Assembly (NCBI GenBank): GCA_037045535.1
Contig: JBAOHI010000027.1
Location: 205,394 to 269,393 of the forward strand
Length of the DNA stretch: 64,000 nucleotides
From: Competibacter_A sp037045535
GTDB lineage: Bacteria; Pseudomonadota; Gammaproteobacteria; Competibacterales; Competibacteraceae
Direction of reading: 5' to 3'
The position numbers were made by a program, and so were the translations under genes. This document shows positions 10,050 through 19,566 of this stretch, piece after piece. The notes under the pieces were generated by a model that had not been told where the DNA came from, ran no database searches, and worked only from the letters and a program-made list of their open reading frames with translations. Numbering within the stretch: position 1 is the first letter of the stretch; every line of letters begins with the position of its first letter.

Positions 10050-10913
10050 TCAACGTCGCGACCAATGACGTGGGTTCGACGCCGTCGAATGCGACGTCCG
10101 ACCTTCCTCCAGAGCGGCGATAGCGCCAGCTTGTTCTAACACGGGCCCAACAGGAGTCGAATCCGCTTCCCCAAAGCGCCGTGCCGATACGACCATGCGC
10201 GTGATGACGGGATGCTGGTGGGTTTCGACGCGTTGCAACGGTACGACCACCAAATGTGGGGTTGCGTTCGCCAAGCGAACCGATTCCGAAGGCCGGACCG
10301 TGGCAGTCGCCGGGGTGACCGAGGCCGAATAACGCGCCGGCGCGGACGGTGCCGGCTGTTTGCGCCGTGCAAGACCGCCTTTCAATTCTACCGAATGAAA
10401 CCCGACAGGGTCGCGGGTCGATGGCAATCGTGGCCGGTAGCTTGAAAACAGCAGAGGCGCTAACTCGCGCAGCGCCCGCCAGTAGACTTGTCGCTTGAAC
10501 CAGACCACGGCGCGCAACGGATACCAGTAATCCACCCACTGCCAATGATCGAATTCAGGGCGCTCCGATAAATCCAACCGCACCGATTCTTCGTCACCCA
10601 GCATCCGCAGCAAAAACCAGACTTGCTTCTGGCCGATACAGGTCGGTTTATTTCCTTGTCGCACGAGCCGTTTGGGCAAGCGATAACGCAGCCAGCCTTT
10701 GGTGCAGCCGATCACCTCCACATGTTCCGGCCGCAAACCCACCTCTTCGGCCAGTTCGCGAAACATGGCCTGCTGGGGCGATTCATCCCGCTGGATGCCC
10801 CCCTGGGGAAACTGCCAGGATCGTTGCCCAATCCGCTTTGCCCAGAATAGACGCCCTTGTTGATTGCACAGGATGATGCCAACGTTAAGCCGATAACCCT
10901 CCGAGTCGATCAC
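10050..10913 (-). CDS. rppH: RNA pyrophosphohydrolase with long C-terminal extension
   Basis: Nudix hydrolase that removes pyrophosphate from mRNA 5' ends and so triggers RNase E decay. The start MIDSEGYRLNVGIILCN is typical. The Nudix box GGIQRDESPQQAMFRELAEE (residues 38-57) is complete, and KGWLRYRLPKRLVR, GQKQVWFLLRM and FDHWQWVDYWYP match RppH. The catalytic domain ends about residue 165. The predicted protein then goes on for about 120 residues to 287, while E. coli RppH has 176. The tail is Pro/Ala/Arg-rich at first, then contains a more ordered-looking stretch (HLVVVPLQRVETHQHPVIT). It stops just before ptsP. I do not recognise the tail. Confidence 0.93.
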   Translation of the reverse strand: MIDSEGYRLNVGIILCNQQGRLFWAKRIGQRSWQFPQGGIQRDESPQQAMFRELAEEVGLRPEHVEVIGCTKGWLRYRLPKRLVRQGNKPTCIGQKQVWFLLRMLGDEESVRLDLSERPEFDHWQWVDYWYPLRAVVWFKRQVYWRALRELAPLLFSSYRPRLPSTRDPVGFHSVELKGGLARRKQPAPSAPARYSASVTPATATVRPSESVRLANATPHLVVVPLQRVETHQHPVITRMVVSARRFGEADSTPVGPVLEQAGAIAALEEGRTSHSTASNPRHWSRR

Positions 10914-11116
10914 GTTTGAACCGATATGTTGAAATTAAGTGCCTATATTTTTTCATAACAGACCACTTTTCGCCATGGTACGTGCATCGCTCCCAGCACG
11001 CGCCACCCGATCAAGCCGGAACCGGCTATCATCAACAGTTATAGTACGCTGGGCATCGGCCGAATCTCGCCGGTCGACCCTGCTCCCCTCGCAACCCGTA
11101 GCCCGAGGAATCCACG

Positions 11117-14100
11117 ATGCGTCGCCTGCCCCATCTGTTCGCCCTGCTGGCGTTGCTGCTATCCGTCGGCGCCCGTGCGTTCGACGATGTATCGCTCGCT
11201 ATACCGGCAGCCCAATATCTGCAATCGATTCGCGACGGCCGCGATGCGAGCGGCCAACCAACCGCCACGCTGCTACAACAGGCCGAGCAGCAGGCGCGGC
11301 AGAAAAATTGGACGGCGGCTATCGCCAGCTACGAAACCGCCCTCATCGCCGGCGTCGACCAGACCGCAACGTGGCTAGCTCTCAGCCAGACGTGGCAAAC
11401 TAAGATGGCGGAATCGGGCAAGAGCGACGAGGAAGGACGCAAGCGCGCCCAGGAACGAACCCTGCAAGCCGCTTGGAACGCTTTTCAGGCAGCGCGCGTT
11501 CCCTACGAGCGCGCCCGCGCCCTGTTCCGGTTGGGCGAACTATACGACCGCGACAAAGAGCCCAAAAAAGCCATCGCTGCGTTTCGCGAAGCATTGGAAT
11601 TGGAGGACAACCCCCGCGTTGCCAAACGCTACCAGGAATTGGTGGACGCCAACGCTTTCCAGATCAAGGGCGTCGAGGTCGAATCGGACAGCGCGACTCC
11701 GAAAATCTGCCTCAAGTTCTCGGATGACCTCGCCAAGGGCCGACAAGTTCACTACGAGGATTACCTCGTTATCCAACCGACCATTCAGCCGGTGGTCAGT
11801 GCCAACGGATCGAAGCTTTGCGTGGAGGGCGTTAGCCACGGCCAGAGCTACGCCATCAAGGCACGGGCCGGTATTCCGTCGGCGACCGGCGAGAAAACCC
11901 GAACGAGTCAGGATTTCACCGCGAAGGTGGAAGATCGCAAGCCAACTCTGGGCTTTCGCGGCACGGCCTACGTGTTGCCAAAAGCCAGCGGCCAGCAGTT
12001 ACCGCTGATCAGCGTCAATCTCGATGCGGCGCGACTGCGGGTGCTACGCATCAATGATCGCAATCTGTTGCAACAAATCGAAAACCGCCGCATCACCAAC
12101 TTGTTGGACGGTAACGATCTCAATAATGTCGCCAAGCGTTCTGGCGAATTGATCTGGGAAGGAACCCTGACGCTGGCCAGCGGCGAACGCAATCAGGAAG
12201 TCACAACCGCGATTCCGATCGACCAGATTCTGCACGACCCGCAGCCGGGCATCTACATCGCGGCCGCCGAGCCGACCAAGGAAGACCCGGACGGCTACGA
12301 AGATCGGGCTACGCAATGGCTGGTGGTCTCCGACATCGGCTTGTTCACTCTGCGCGGCAACGACGGGTTTCACGTCTTCGCACGCTCGCTGGCCACGGCC
12401 AAGCCCATCGCCAAGCTGGAATTGCGGTTGTACGCCCGCAATAACGGTGAATTGGGCAAGGCCGTCACCGACGACAAGGGTTACGTCCGCTTCGATCCGG
12501 GCCTGTTGCGCGGCGACGGTGGTCGCGAACCGGCGGCGTTGATGGCGTTCGGCAACGGCGATTACAACTTCCTCGATCTGACCAAACCAGCTTTCGATCT
12601 CAGCGATCGAGGCGTCGAAGGCCGCGCTGCGCCGGGGCCGGTGGACGCTTTTCTCTATACCGAGCGTGGCATCTACCGCCCCGGCGAGACGGTGGAATTG
12701 ATGGCGCTGGTTCGCGACAGCCGCGGCTACGCTCAACCGGATGCGCCACTGACGCTGAAAGCCTTCCGTCCCGACGAGGTGGAAGCCGCGCAATTGCGCC
12801 CGACGAACCCGGCGCTCGGTGGTTATCACGCTCGCCTGCCGTTGGCGTTGAACGCTCGTACCGGAAGCTGGACAGTCAAGGCGTACACCGATCCCAAGGG
12901 GGAACCGGTCGGCCAGATCAGTTTCCAGGTCGAGGATTTCGTGCCGCAACGGTTGAAGCTAGAGTTGAATTCGGCCGCTCCGGCGTTGAGACCGGGCGAA
13001 CCAGCGGTGGTCGATATCAACGGTCGCTTTCTGTACGGCGCTCCGGCGGCCAACCTGAAGGCGGAGGCCGAGATCGTTCTGGGCGAAGACCCGAATCCCT
13101 ACCCGGCTTTCCCCGGTTACCGCTTTGGGTTGGCGCAGGACAGTTGGACCGTCCAGCGCTTCCCGGTGGCCCTGGCCGGTACCGACGCCCAAGGTAAAGC
13201 CCAAGCGCAGGTAACTTTGAACGAAATCCCCGACACGACGCGGCCGTTGCAGGCGCGGGTACGGGTGTCGCTGTTCGAGCCAGGCGGTCGGCCGGTGACC
13301 CGCAGCCTGAATCTGCCCTACCGTGCCCAGCCGTTCGTGATCGGCATCAAGCCGCGCTTCGGCGACGACGGCGTGAAGACCGGCCAGGAAGCGGCATTCG
13401 ACGTGATCGCGCTCGACCCGCTGGGTCAGCCGCAGGCTAAAAGCGGATTGCGCGCCGACCTAGTTCGCGAGGAGTATCAATACTACTGGTATCACGATGA
13501 CGGTCGCTGGAACTACAAACTGGTGGTCCGCGACAGCGCGCCGGTGACCAGCCAGACCCTTAACCTCGCCGCCGGACAACCGGGGTTGGTGACCCAGCGC
13601 GGGCTGGACTGGGGCCATTATCGGCTGGACGTGCTTGATCCAAATACCGGTGTCGCCTCCAGCGTGCGCTTCACCGCCGGTTGGTTCGAAAGCCCCAGCG
13701 AGGATGATACGCCGGACCAGATGAAGGTAACGCTAGATCAGCCACGCTATCAGGCTGGCCAAACCGCCAAGGTCTTCGTCCGGGCGCCGTTCGCTGGCGA
13801 AGTGTTGTTGAACGTGGTCGGTGATCGGTTGTGGCTGAGCAAGACGGTCAACGCCCCGGCGGACGGCGCGACGGTGGAATTGCCGATTCCCGCCGAGTGG
13901 GGGCCAGGCGTTTACATTGCCGCCACCGCTTTCCGGCCGGCGGACGGCGCGGCTCAGCGCGGGCCGGGCCGAGCTATCGGTGTCGCTTGGGTGGGACTAG
14001 ACCCCGCGCCGCGCACCCTGAGTATCGCGCTGAATACTCCGAACGAGTGGAAGCCGCGCCAGACCGTGGAAGTGCCGATTACGGTCACCGGACTGGACGC

Positions 14101-16324
14101 TGGCCAGCCGGCCTACGTCACGGTCGCCGCCGTGGACGAGGGCATCCTGCAACTGACGGACTTTCTCACCCCAGACCCTGTGAAATACCTTCTCGGCAAA
14201 CGCCGGTTAGGGATGCAACTGCTCGATCTATACGGCAAGTTGATCGAGACCGGTGGGCGACCGGGACAGCTCAAGGTTGGCGGTGACGCCGACAGCCGGC
14301 AACTGGATGCCTCGGGTGTGCGGACGGTGAAGACGCTGGCGCTGTTTTCCGGCCCGGTGGCGCTGGATGCCAACGGCAAAGCCAGCATTCCGCTGGCCTT
14401 GCCCGATTTCAACGGTCAACTGCGGCTGATGGCAATAGCCTGGGACCGCAACCGGGTCGGGCGGGCAGAGGTCGCGCCATTGGTGCGCGATCCGTTAGTC
14501 GCGCGAGTTTATCTGCCGCGCTTCCTAGCACCAGAGGACGAAAGCCGGGTGGCCGTCACTGTGCAAAGTCTGAACGCTCCGCCCGGTGACTACCACATCC
14601 GGCTCAGCGCTGACGGGGCGGTGGCGGTGACCGAACCGGCCGCTTTCACTTTCGCGGTCGCCAGTTCCGCCACGCAAAATTCCGAGAGCCGGACTTTTAT
14701 TCTGCGCGGACTGAAACCCGGCGTCGGGCAAGTGCGCTTGCATCTGAATGGACCAAATGGGTTCCAACTGGTGCGGGAATCGGAAATCGGCGTGCGCCCA
14801 GCACAGACCATTGCCACTGCCCGCACCGCCAAGCGGCTGAATCCGGGCGAATCACTGCGAGTCGGCAACGAGTTGCTGAGCGAGTATTTGCCTGGTACCG
14901 GCCAAGCCAAACTGAGCTTTAGCAGCCGGCCCAATCTCAATGTCCCAGACCTGTTGGCGCAACTGGACCGCTATCCCTATGGCTGTTTGGAGCAGACCAC
15001 TAGCCGCGCTCTGCCTTTGCTGTACTTCAACCAAGTGGCGGAGGTCTGGGTCGGCCAAAACGCCACCGAAGCCGGTTTGCGGGCGCGTGTGCAGGAAGCG
15101 ATTCAACGCATTTTGACCTTGCAGGATGCCAACGGTGGCTTTGGCTTGTGGAGTCCCGATAGCGAAGTCGAAGATTGGCTCTCGGCTTACGCGATGGACT
15201 TTCTGGTCCGCGCCCGGCAGGAGCAGTATCTCGTGCCGGAATCGGCGTATCAGCACGGGTTGACGCACTTGCAGGAACAGTTGAACGCAGACGAGTTCGA
15301 CGAGAAAGATCTTGGCTGGCGGGCTTACGACCTGTACGTTTTGGCGCGAGTCCAGAAAGCGGCTATCGGCGATCTGCGTTATCTGCACGACAATTATCTA
15401 CAAAAGCTGCCGACTGCTTTGGCCCAAGCCCAGCTCGGCGCGGCGCTGGCCCGTTACGGCGAGCTGGGTCGAGCTAAGGAAGCCTTCGCTGCTGCACTGA
15501 ACCGGACTAACCGGTCTTCGTCGGTGCGCGATTATGGCAGCCCGTTGCGCGACCGGGCAGCCTTGCTGGCCTTGCTGGCCGAATCTGGGCTGTTCTCGGA
15601 ACGAGTACCACAACTGGCGGAGGAGTTGGCGGCCGATGCCAACCAACGCCGTTACACCAGTACCCAGGAACAGGCGTGGTTGTTGCTGGCCGCGCAGGCT
15701 CTGCTGAAACAGCGAGGCGCACTGCGGCTGGCGGTGGATGGCCAACCGGCGGCCACCGATCCGTTCTACCTGTCGCCCACGGTTGAGCAGTTGACCAAGG
15801 GCGCGACCGTGACCAATCAGGGTAGCGACCCGATTTGGACCGTTACCAATCTGAGCGGCGTACCGGTCGCCCAACAACCGCCCGCACGGGAAGGATTCAC
15901 CATCAGCCGCCGCTATTACACCCGTACTGGCAAAGATGTAGACCCGGCGCAAATCCATCAGAACGATCTATTGGTAGCGGTCATCACCGGCGAAGCGCTG
16001 AGCCGCGAGCAACAACAGGCGTTGATCGTGGATTTGTTACCGGCCGGGCTGGAAATCGAGAATGCTCGTTTGGCGCACAACACATCGACCACTGAAATTG
16101 CTTGGTTGCCGGAGTTGACCGAGACCCTACACACCGAATTTCGGGATGATCGTTTCGTTGCAGCGCTGGATATCGATCAAGACGGCAAGCGGAAATTTAC
16201 TCTGGCCTACTTGGTCAGGGCGGTGACTCCGGGCGTCTATCGGCAACCGGCGGTATACGTCGAGGATATGTACAAACCTTGGCAGTTTGGGCGTGGTGCA
16301 ATGGGAACGGTGAAAGTGGAGTAA
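11117..16324 (+). CDS. bacterial alpha-2-macroglobulin
   Basis: About 1,735 residues, of the YfhM class: a periplasmic bait-and-trap protease inhibitor thought to defend the envelope. A signal peptide (residues 1-21, ending GARA) is followed by a TPR-like helical region (about 60-180), many macroglobulin beta domains, and the thioester motif CLEQ with Cys about 1290 inside YPYGCLEQTTSRALP, so it is the thioester-bearing type. The alpha-helical thioester domain (GGFGLWSPDSEVEDWLSAYAMDFL) follows, then the C-terminal receptor-like part ending MGTVKVE. In E. coli the protein is a lipoprotein next to pbpC; here the signal peptide has no lipobox cysteine and no pbpC is adjacent. Frame and length look intact. 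Confidence 0.94.
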   Translation: MRRLPHLFALLALLLSVGARAFDDVSLAIPAAQYLQSIRDGRDASGQPTATLLQQAEQQARQKNWTAAIASYETALIAGVDQTATWLALSQTWQTKMAESGKSDEEGRKRAQERTLQAAWNAFQAARVPYERARALFRLGELYDRDKEPKKAIAAFREALELEDNPRVAKRYQELVDANAFQIKGVEVESDSATPKICLKFSDDLAKGRQVHYEDYLVIQPTIQPVVSANGSKLCVEGVSHGQSYAIKARAGIPSATGEKTRTSQDFTAKVEDRKPTLGFRGTAYVLPKASGQQLPLISVNLDAARLRVLRINDRNLLQQIENRRITNLLDGNDLNNVAKRSGELIWEGTLTLASGERNQEVTTAIPIDQILHDPQPGIYIAAAEPTKEDPDGYEDRATQWLVVSDIGLFTLRGNDGFHVFARSLATAKPIAKLELRLYARNNGELGKAVTDDKGYVRFDPGLLRGDGGREPAALMAFGNGDYNFLDLTKPAFDLSDRGVEGRAAPGPVDAFLYTERGIYRPGETVELMALVRDSRGYAQPDAPLTLKAFRPDEVEAAQLRPTNPALGGYHARLPLALNARTGSWTVKAYTDPKGEPVGQISFQVEDFVPQRLKLELNSAAPALRPGEPAVVDINGRFLYGAPAANLKAEAEIVLGEDPNPYPAFPGYRFGLAQDSWTVQRFPVALAGTDAQGKAQAQVTLNEIPDTTRPLQARVRVSLFEPGGRPVTRSLNLPYRAQPFVIGIKPRFGDDGVKTGQEAAFDVIALDPLGQPQAKSGLRADLVREEYQYYWYHDDGRWNYKLVVRDSAPVTSQTLNLAAGQPGLVTQRGLDWGHYRLDVLDPNTGVASSVRFTAGWFESPSEDDTPDQMKVTLDQPRYQAGQTAKVFVRAPFAGEVLLNVVGDRLWLSKTVNAPADGATVELPIPAEWGPGVYIAATAFRPADGAAQRGPGRAIGVAWVGLDPAPRTLSIALNTPNEWKPRQTVEVPITVTGLDAGQPAYVTVAAVDEGILQLTDFLTPDPVKYLLGKRRLGMQLLDLYGKLIETGGRPGQLKVGGDADSRQLDASGVRTVKTLALFSGPVALDANGKASIPLALPDFNGQLRLMAIAWDRNRVGRAEVAPLVRDPLVARVYLPRFLAPEDESRVAVTVQSLNAPPGDYHIRLSADGAVAVTEPAAFTFAVASSATQNSESRTFILRGLKPGVGQVRLHLNGPNGFQLVRESEIGVRPAQTIATARTAKRLNPGESLRVGNELLSEYLPGTGQAKLSFSSRPNLNVPDLLAQLDRYPYGCLEQTTSRALPLLYFNQVAEVWVGQNATEAGLRARVQEAIQRILTLQDANGGFGLWSPDSEVEDWLSAYAMDFLVRARQEQYLVPESAYQHGLTHLQEQLNADEFDEKDLGWRAYDLYVLARVQKAAIGDLRYLHDNYLQKLPTALAQAQLGAALARYGELGRAKEAFAAALNRTNRSSSVRDYGSPLRDRAALLALLAESGLFSERVPQLAEELAADANQRRYTSTQEQAWLLLAAQALLKQRGALRLAVDGQPAATDPFYLSPTVEQLTKGATVTNQGSDPIWTVTNLSGVPVAQQPPAREGFTISRRYYTRTGKDVDPAQIHQNDLLVAVITGEALSREQQQALIVDLLPAGLEIENARLAHNTSTTEIAWLPELTETLHTEFRDDRFVAALDIDQDGKRKFTLAYLVRAVTPGVYRQPAVYVEDMYKPWQFGRGAMGTVKVE

Positions 16325-16757
16325 AGGCCGACGCGATACCGCTCGCTCGGTTCTGTTGGGTTAGCGAAGGTAGTCGGTTCCGGTAGTTTATCCGCCCGGC
16401 GGAGACTATCGGGATGACGGGTATGATTGATCTTAAGGGCCACCGGTTTGAAAAGAGGGTGATTTTCTTGTGGATCCGGTGGTACCTGGCTACTCTGCTG
16501 AACAATCGGAACCTGGAGGAGAGGATCGCGAAGCGCGGGGTGGCCGTCGATCACGCCAACTGTATCGCTGGGTTTTGAAGTCCACCGCGTTGCTGGGGGG
16601 ATGGGGTTTCGTCGGGGGAAGGAACCTTCCCAGTATCCGTTGCCAGAAATGAATGCAACGAAGCTCGCGTCTCGCCCGCCCCTGCGACTTGTGTGCGTCA
16701 ACCGAATTGCGGGAGAGACCAGCGGCACGGATGCCCGGTGAGGACAAGGCCAGCGCC
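16325..16757. other. intergenic region without recognised gene
   Basis: This stretch of 433 bases separates the alpha-2-macroglobulin stop from the convergent unknown gene. Small open frames exist on both strands but none has a ribosome site plus a recognisable protein. A short inverted repeat (GGGAAGG-AA-CCTTCCC, near 16616-16631) is the only structure I noticed. Confidence 0.6.
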
Positions 16758-17351
16758 CTATCCCGCCAGTACCAGCCACTGGTTGTTTATCACCGTCCGC
16801 CAGCAATTCCTCAGGATCGGGACGTTCAATCCATTTTTGTGAAGGGTTTTGGCAGATTCCTCGCTTAAGGCACCACACTCGATCACGAAGCGCAGGAGTT
16901 GCACTAGATGTTCGTAGTCCCTCAGCATCTGCTGCTTGTAGGCGTTTCTGACGTACGCGTTTTCGGTGAGGTCCTTGACCATCTTCTTCTCGGCGCGTGC
17001 GCCCTTGAAGACTGCGAGAACAGCGCCGCCAAGGTCGGCGAACGTCCCTGCCGCAGCCGCCATTCCGCTCGGATCCCCAAGAGACAGGTTGGGAGCCGGC
17101 CCGAAAAATGCGTTGTCCGGAGTACGCTCATTACCGACAATGCCAGCGAATTCCTTCAGCAGACCCTTGGGCTTTGTGATGTATTTGAGCGTGCCGAGGT
17201 TAGAGGAAATTTCCCCGCTGAGACGGATCAGATCCGAGGCGTCTAGCTGTGGAGGGCGTTGCTCCCGATCAGGCTCATTCTTGTAGAAGCTCTCGACCAG
17301 CGCGTTCATCTGTTTGACTTTGTTCTTGCACCACTCATGCTCTTCGCTCAT
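16758..17351 (-). CDS. hypothetical protein
   Basis: I do not recognise this 197-residue protein. The start MSEEHEWCKNKVKQMNALVE is supported by GGGAG about 8 bases upstream. It is predicted to be mostly helical and soluble: a charged N-terminal helix, a segment DASDLIRLSGEISSNLGTLKYITKPKGLLKEF, then a glycine/alanine-rich stretch (GMAAAAGTFADLGGAVLAVFKGAR) that could be an amphipathic or weakly membrane-associating helix, then Lys/Glu-rich helices. No signal peptide is visible. It lies between the alpha-2-macroglobulin gene and an insertion-sequence cluster, a place where horizontally acquired orphan genes are common. Confidence 0.6.
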   Translation of the reverse strand: MSEEHEWCKNKVKQMNALVESFYKNEPDREQRPPQLDASDLIRLSGEISSNLGTLKYITKPKGLLKEFAGIVGNERTPDNAFFGPAPNLSLGDPSGMAAAAGTFADLGGAVLAVFKGARAEKKMVKDLTENAYVRNAYKQQMLRDYEHLVQLLRFVIECGALSEESAKTLHKNGLNVPILRNCWRTVINNQWLVLAG

Positions 17352-17682
17352 GTTGCCGCTCCCGTTGTGAAGCCTATGGGATCAAGCCTTGGGATCAATT
17401 CTCGTAATAGTAGCATCCAGTGCCAATATCCCAGTGTCTTGGATAAACAATGAGCGACCTCAAAGCCCACTGGCTTGAAGAGGGAATGATCCTCTATGAG
17501 GGCGAAGCAAGGGTGGATTCAGCACCAGGCGCAGGCGGGAAGGACCGGAGTCATTCCACCCAAACGGAACTGCAAAATCCGGCGCGATTACGACAAAGAA
17601 CTTTATAAATCATGCCATCTGATCGAGAGCTTTTTCTGTAAGCTCAAACAGTTCCGCGCCATTGCCACCTGCTGCGATAAAA

Positions 17683-18932
17683 GGGCACCTCGAAAAACCG
17701 GACATGAAGCCGGCAAAATGGGCAAAGCAAGGTGCCTGAGGCGTGAGCCTCACAATATCTTTGGTTTGTGCCCCGGCCCGAAGGGTTCATCCCCGCCCGA
17801 AATCACCATCCCGGTCGTACCGGGATCGCACTTGGGCGTTAGAAAGCGACCACACCGTATGCCTTGAGAATGCACAGGCGACGTAGGTTGTAGACCGCTG
17901 CCTTCCCCGTGAGTTGGAAGGTCGCTCGATCCAGACCGATACATCGTAGGAGTTTTCCGCCCATCTGCTCCATAGCGGCGAAGACGTGTTCGACCCGCGC
18001 CCGAACCCGGGCAATGCGGGTGTTGCGGCGCGCCTGGCAGGCGGACAGCGGTTTGCCTTTCTTTGCCTTGCGCTGGATGTGTACTCGCCAACCCTGGGTC
18101 TTGAGGCGCCGCTCACGTTCACCATCAACATAGCCCTTGTCGCCATAAAGATCACGGCCGGTATTCGCGTGATCCAGGACATCTTCCAGGTGCAGGGTGT
18201 CGTTCTCCGCAGCGGTGCTGACCTTGACCTGGCGGATCAGCTTGTAGCGTCGGTCGGCGCTGACCGAGACCTTGTAACCGAAGTAGGATTTGCCGTGCTT
18301 CTTCGTCCAGGTGGCCTCCATGTCCTTCTGCCGGCGCTGGGCCGGCTTCCAGTCCACCGGCATCGCCGACGCTTTCAGCAATTCCCGTTCTTTTTCCGTG
18401 ACGTGCTGGCGAGGAACGGGAACCAGACTGGCGTCCACCATCTGCCCACCACGAGCAATATAACCCTGCTGGGCCAGTTGACGATGCACCGCCTCAAACA
18501 GCGCGTCTCCCGCCTTCGCCACCGTCAACCGCTCGCGGAAGGTCCAGAATGTGGTGCGATCGGGTATCTGACTACTGTGCCGCAGGCCCAGGAAACGCTG
18601 GAAGCTCAGTCGATCCAGCACTTGGTATTCCATCTGTTCGTCACTCAGTCCATATAAATCCTGAAGAACCAGGGCACGTACCATCAACTCGGTGGGAAAC
18701 GGTGGACGCCCCCCACGTGCCCGTCCGGGTCGCGGCGCTACCCGGTCCATCTCCGCCGCCAGCGCCTTGAAGTCAACCTGCTGCTCCATGACTTGCAGCA
18801 CATCGCCCAGACGATCCAATTTGGCTTCCCGTTCCTGGGCGGCAAACAGGCTTTCTTTGATCATCGGATATCCGGGCTCTTGGCGGGGATCAACAACCCT
18901 ATTTTCTCATAACAAGGTTTTTCGAGGTGCCC
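17683..18932 (-). mobile_element. complete IS5-family insertion sequence, 1,250 bp
   Basis: Perfect 17-base inverted repeats GGGCACCTCGAAAAACC lie at 17683-17699 and, inverted, at 18916-18932. The element is flanked by AAAA on both sides (17679-17682 and 18933-18936), which fits the 4-base target duplication of this family. It carries one intact transposase on the minus strand. About 140 bases between the left repeat and the transposase stop hold no gene, only a small hairpin (CCCGGT-CGT-ACCGGG, 17810-17824). Intact ends, target duplication and open frame suggest a recent insertion. Confidence 0.92.
17839..18864 (-). CDS. IS5-family transposase
   Basis: 341 residues. An N-terminal DUF772-type domain (RARGGRPPFPTELMVRALVLQDLYGLSDEQMEYQ in segments, residues about 45-85, with FLGLRHSSQIPDRTTFWTFRE) is followed by the DDE catalytic domain: first Asp in GGQMVDASLVPVPR, second Asp in LYGDKGYVDGE, and Glu in RARVEHVFAAMEQMGG. 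All three catalytic acidic residues are present and the frame is complete, so the enzyme is probably active. The start lacks a strong ribosome site, which is usual for transposases. Confidence 0.93.
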   Translation of the reverse strand: MIKESLFAAQEREAKLDRLGDVLQVMEQQVDFKALAAEMDRVAPRPGRARGGRPPFPTELMVRALVLQDLYGLSDEQMEYQVLDRLSFQRFLGLRHSSQIPDRTTFWTFRERLTVAKAGDALFEAVHRQLAQQGYIARGGQMVDASLVPVPRQHVTEKERELLKASAMPVDWKPAQRRQKDMEATWTKKHGKSYFGYKVSVSADRRYKLIRQVKVSTAAENDTLHLEDVLDHANTGRDLYGDKGYVDGERERRLKTQGWRVHIQRKAKKGKPLSACQARRNTRIARVRARVEHVFAAMEQMGGKLLRCIGLDRATFQLTGKAAVYNLRRLCILKAYGVVAF

Positions 18933-18995
18933 AAAACCGCACGGAACATCCTCGTTGCTGTTCAGCTCGCCGCCCCCGCCATATGGCTTAACTGA

Positions 18996-19290
18996 CGACT
19001 CACCTTAACCTTGGTTCGTGAATTGCTGACGCATGTTCACAATGACCTGCTATGCAACCGCAACTCTCACGCAACTGTAGCGACTAGCGGCACGGTTCGT
19101 GCAAATCCCGTAGTAAACATTGGCATCAGTCTTTTTTATGATGCAATATTTGATAATTAGCATCGGATTGATAATCATATGATTGATACATCTTGCCAAG
19201 AACGGTGTAAAGTATTGAGGGTGGTTTTTCTTGATAGTGGACTAAGCGTTATAGTGCCAGTGGTTCGCTCTCCACTTTGGAAACAGCGAC
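18996..19290. other. intergenic region upstream of the FIST gene cluster
   Basis: About 295 bases follow the IS cluster; the beginning should hold the lost right end of the outer IS, which I could not define. The region becomes AT-rich after about 19120. It contains a 12-base palindrome AATCATATGATT (19173-19184) that overlaps a possible promoter (separate entry). Confidence 0.5.
19183..19211 (+). promoter_or_regulatory. candidate sigma-70 promoter for the FIST/kinase unit
   Basis: TTGATA at 19183-19188, a 17-base spacer, and TGTAAA at 19206-19211. The -35 matches 5 of 6 and the -10 matches 4 of 6 consensus positions. A 12-base palindrome overlaps the -35 and could be an operator. Confidence 0.4.
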
Positions 19291-19554
19291 ATGAGTACCC
19301 TCCTCATCGTTGATGGCACATCCGGGAATCCGGTTTATGCCCTGGTTCATCTGGTTGAAATCCGGGACCTGGAAGTCAGTAACCGCTTGCGCCGCACTCA
19401 GGGTTACAGAAGGGTGCTCGCCACGCAATCGCGGGATCGTCCACGGTTTGCCAATTTTTTGGCCGATCAAAAATTGATAGCTTGGTCAACAGTGGAATTC
19501 CTGCGTATGGCCAAGGACATGGCCGCGCAGGAAAAAGAATTCATTATTCCCTGA
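19291..19554 (+). CDS. small hypothetical protein
   Basis: An 87-residue frame starting MSTLLIVDGTSGNPVYALVH and ending KEFIIP. It stops 12 bases before the FIST gene and lies in the same orientation, between a candidate promoter and FIST, which suggests a leading gene of the unit. I do not recognise it. It has no membrane segment and no clear domain; the middle is Arg-rich. No strong ribosome site is visible, so it may be a chance frame or a decayed gene. Confidence 0.35.
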   Translation: MSTLLIVDGTSGNPVYALVHLVEIRDLEVSNRLRRTQGYRRVLATQSRDRPRFANFLADQKLIAWSTVEFLRMAKDMAAQEKEFIIP

Positions 19555-19566
19555 AGGAATCAAGTC

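Larger units (their letters stand above)
17496..18995 (+). pseudogene. remnant IS5-family (IS427-like) transposase, split by another IS
   Basis: Bases 17496-17682 encode a piece ending in GVIPPKRNCKIRRDYDKEL, then ...IESFFCKLKQFRAIAT..CDK, the well-known C-terminal region of IS427-group transposases of the IS5 family. The frame stops at the left end of a second element. If bases 17683-18936 (the inner element plus one AAAA copy) are removed, the frame continues at 18937 as TARNILVAVQLAAPAIWLN and ends at the TGA at 18993, the expected C-terminus. So an older 5'-truncated transposase was hit by a younger IS. The DDE motif is mostly missing upstream, so the outer copy is dead regardless. Confidence 0.85.

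Noticed and set aside
12044..12949. 301-codon minus-strand frame
   Set aside because: Antisense to the alpha-2-macroglobulin gene, whose frame is continuous and conserved.
16237..16878. 213-codon minus-strand frame next to the unknown gene
   Set aside because: It overlaps the ends of two better supported genes, is Pro/Arg-rich and has no ribosome site.
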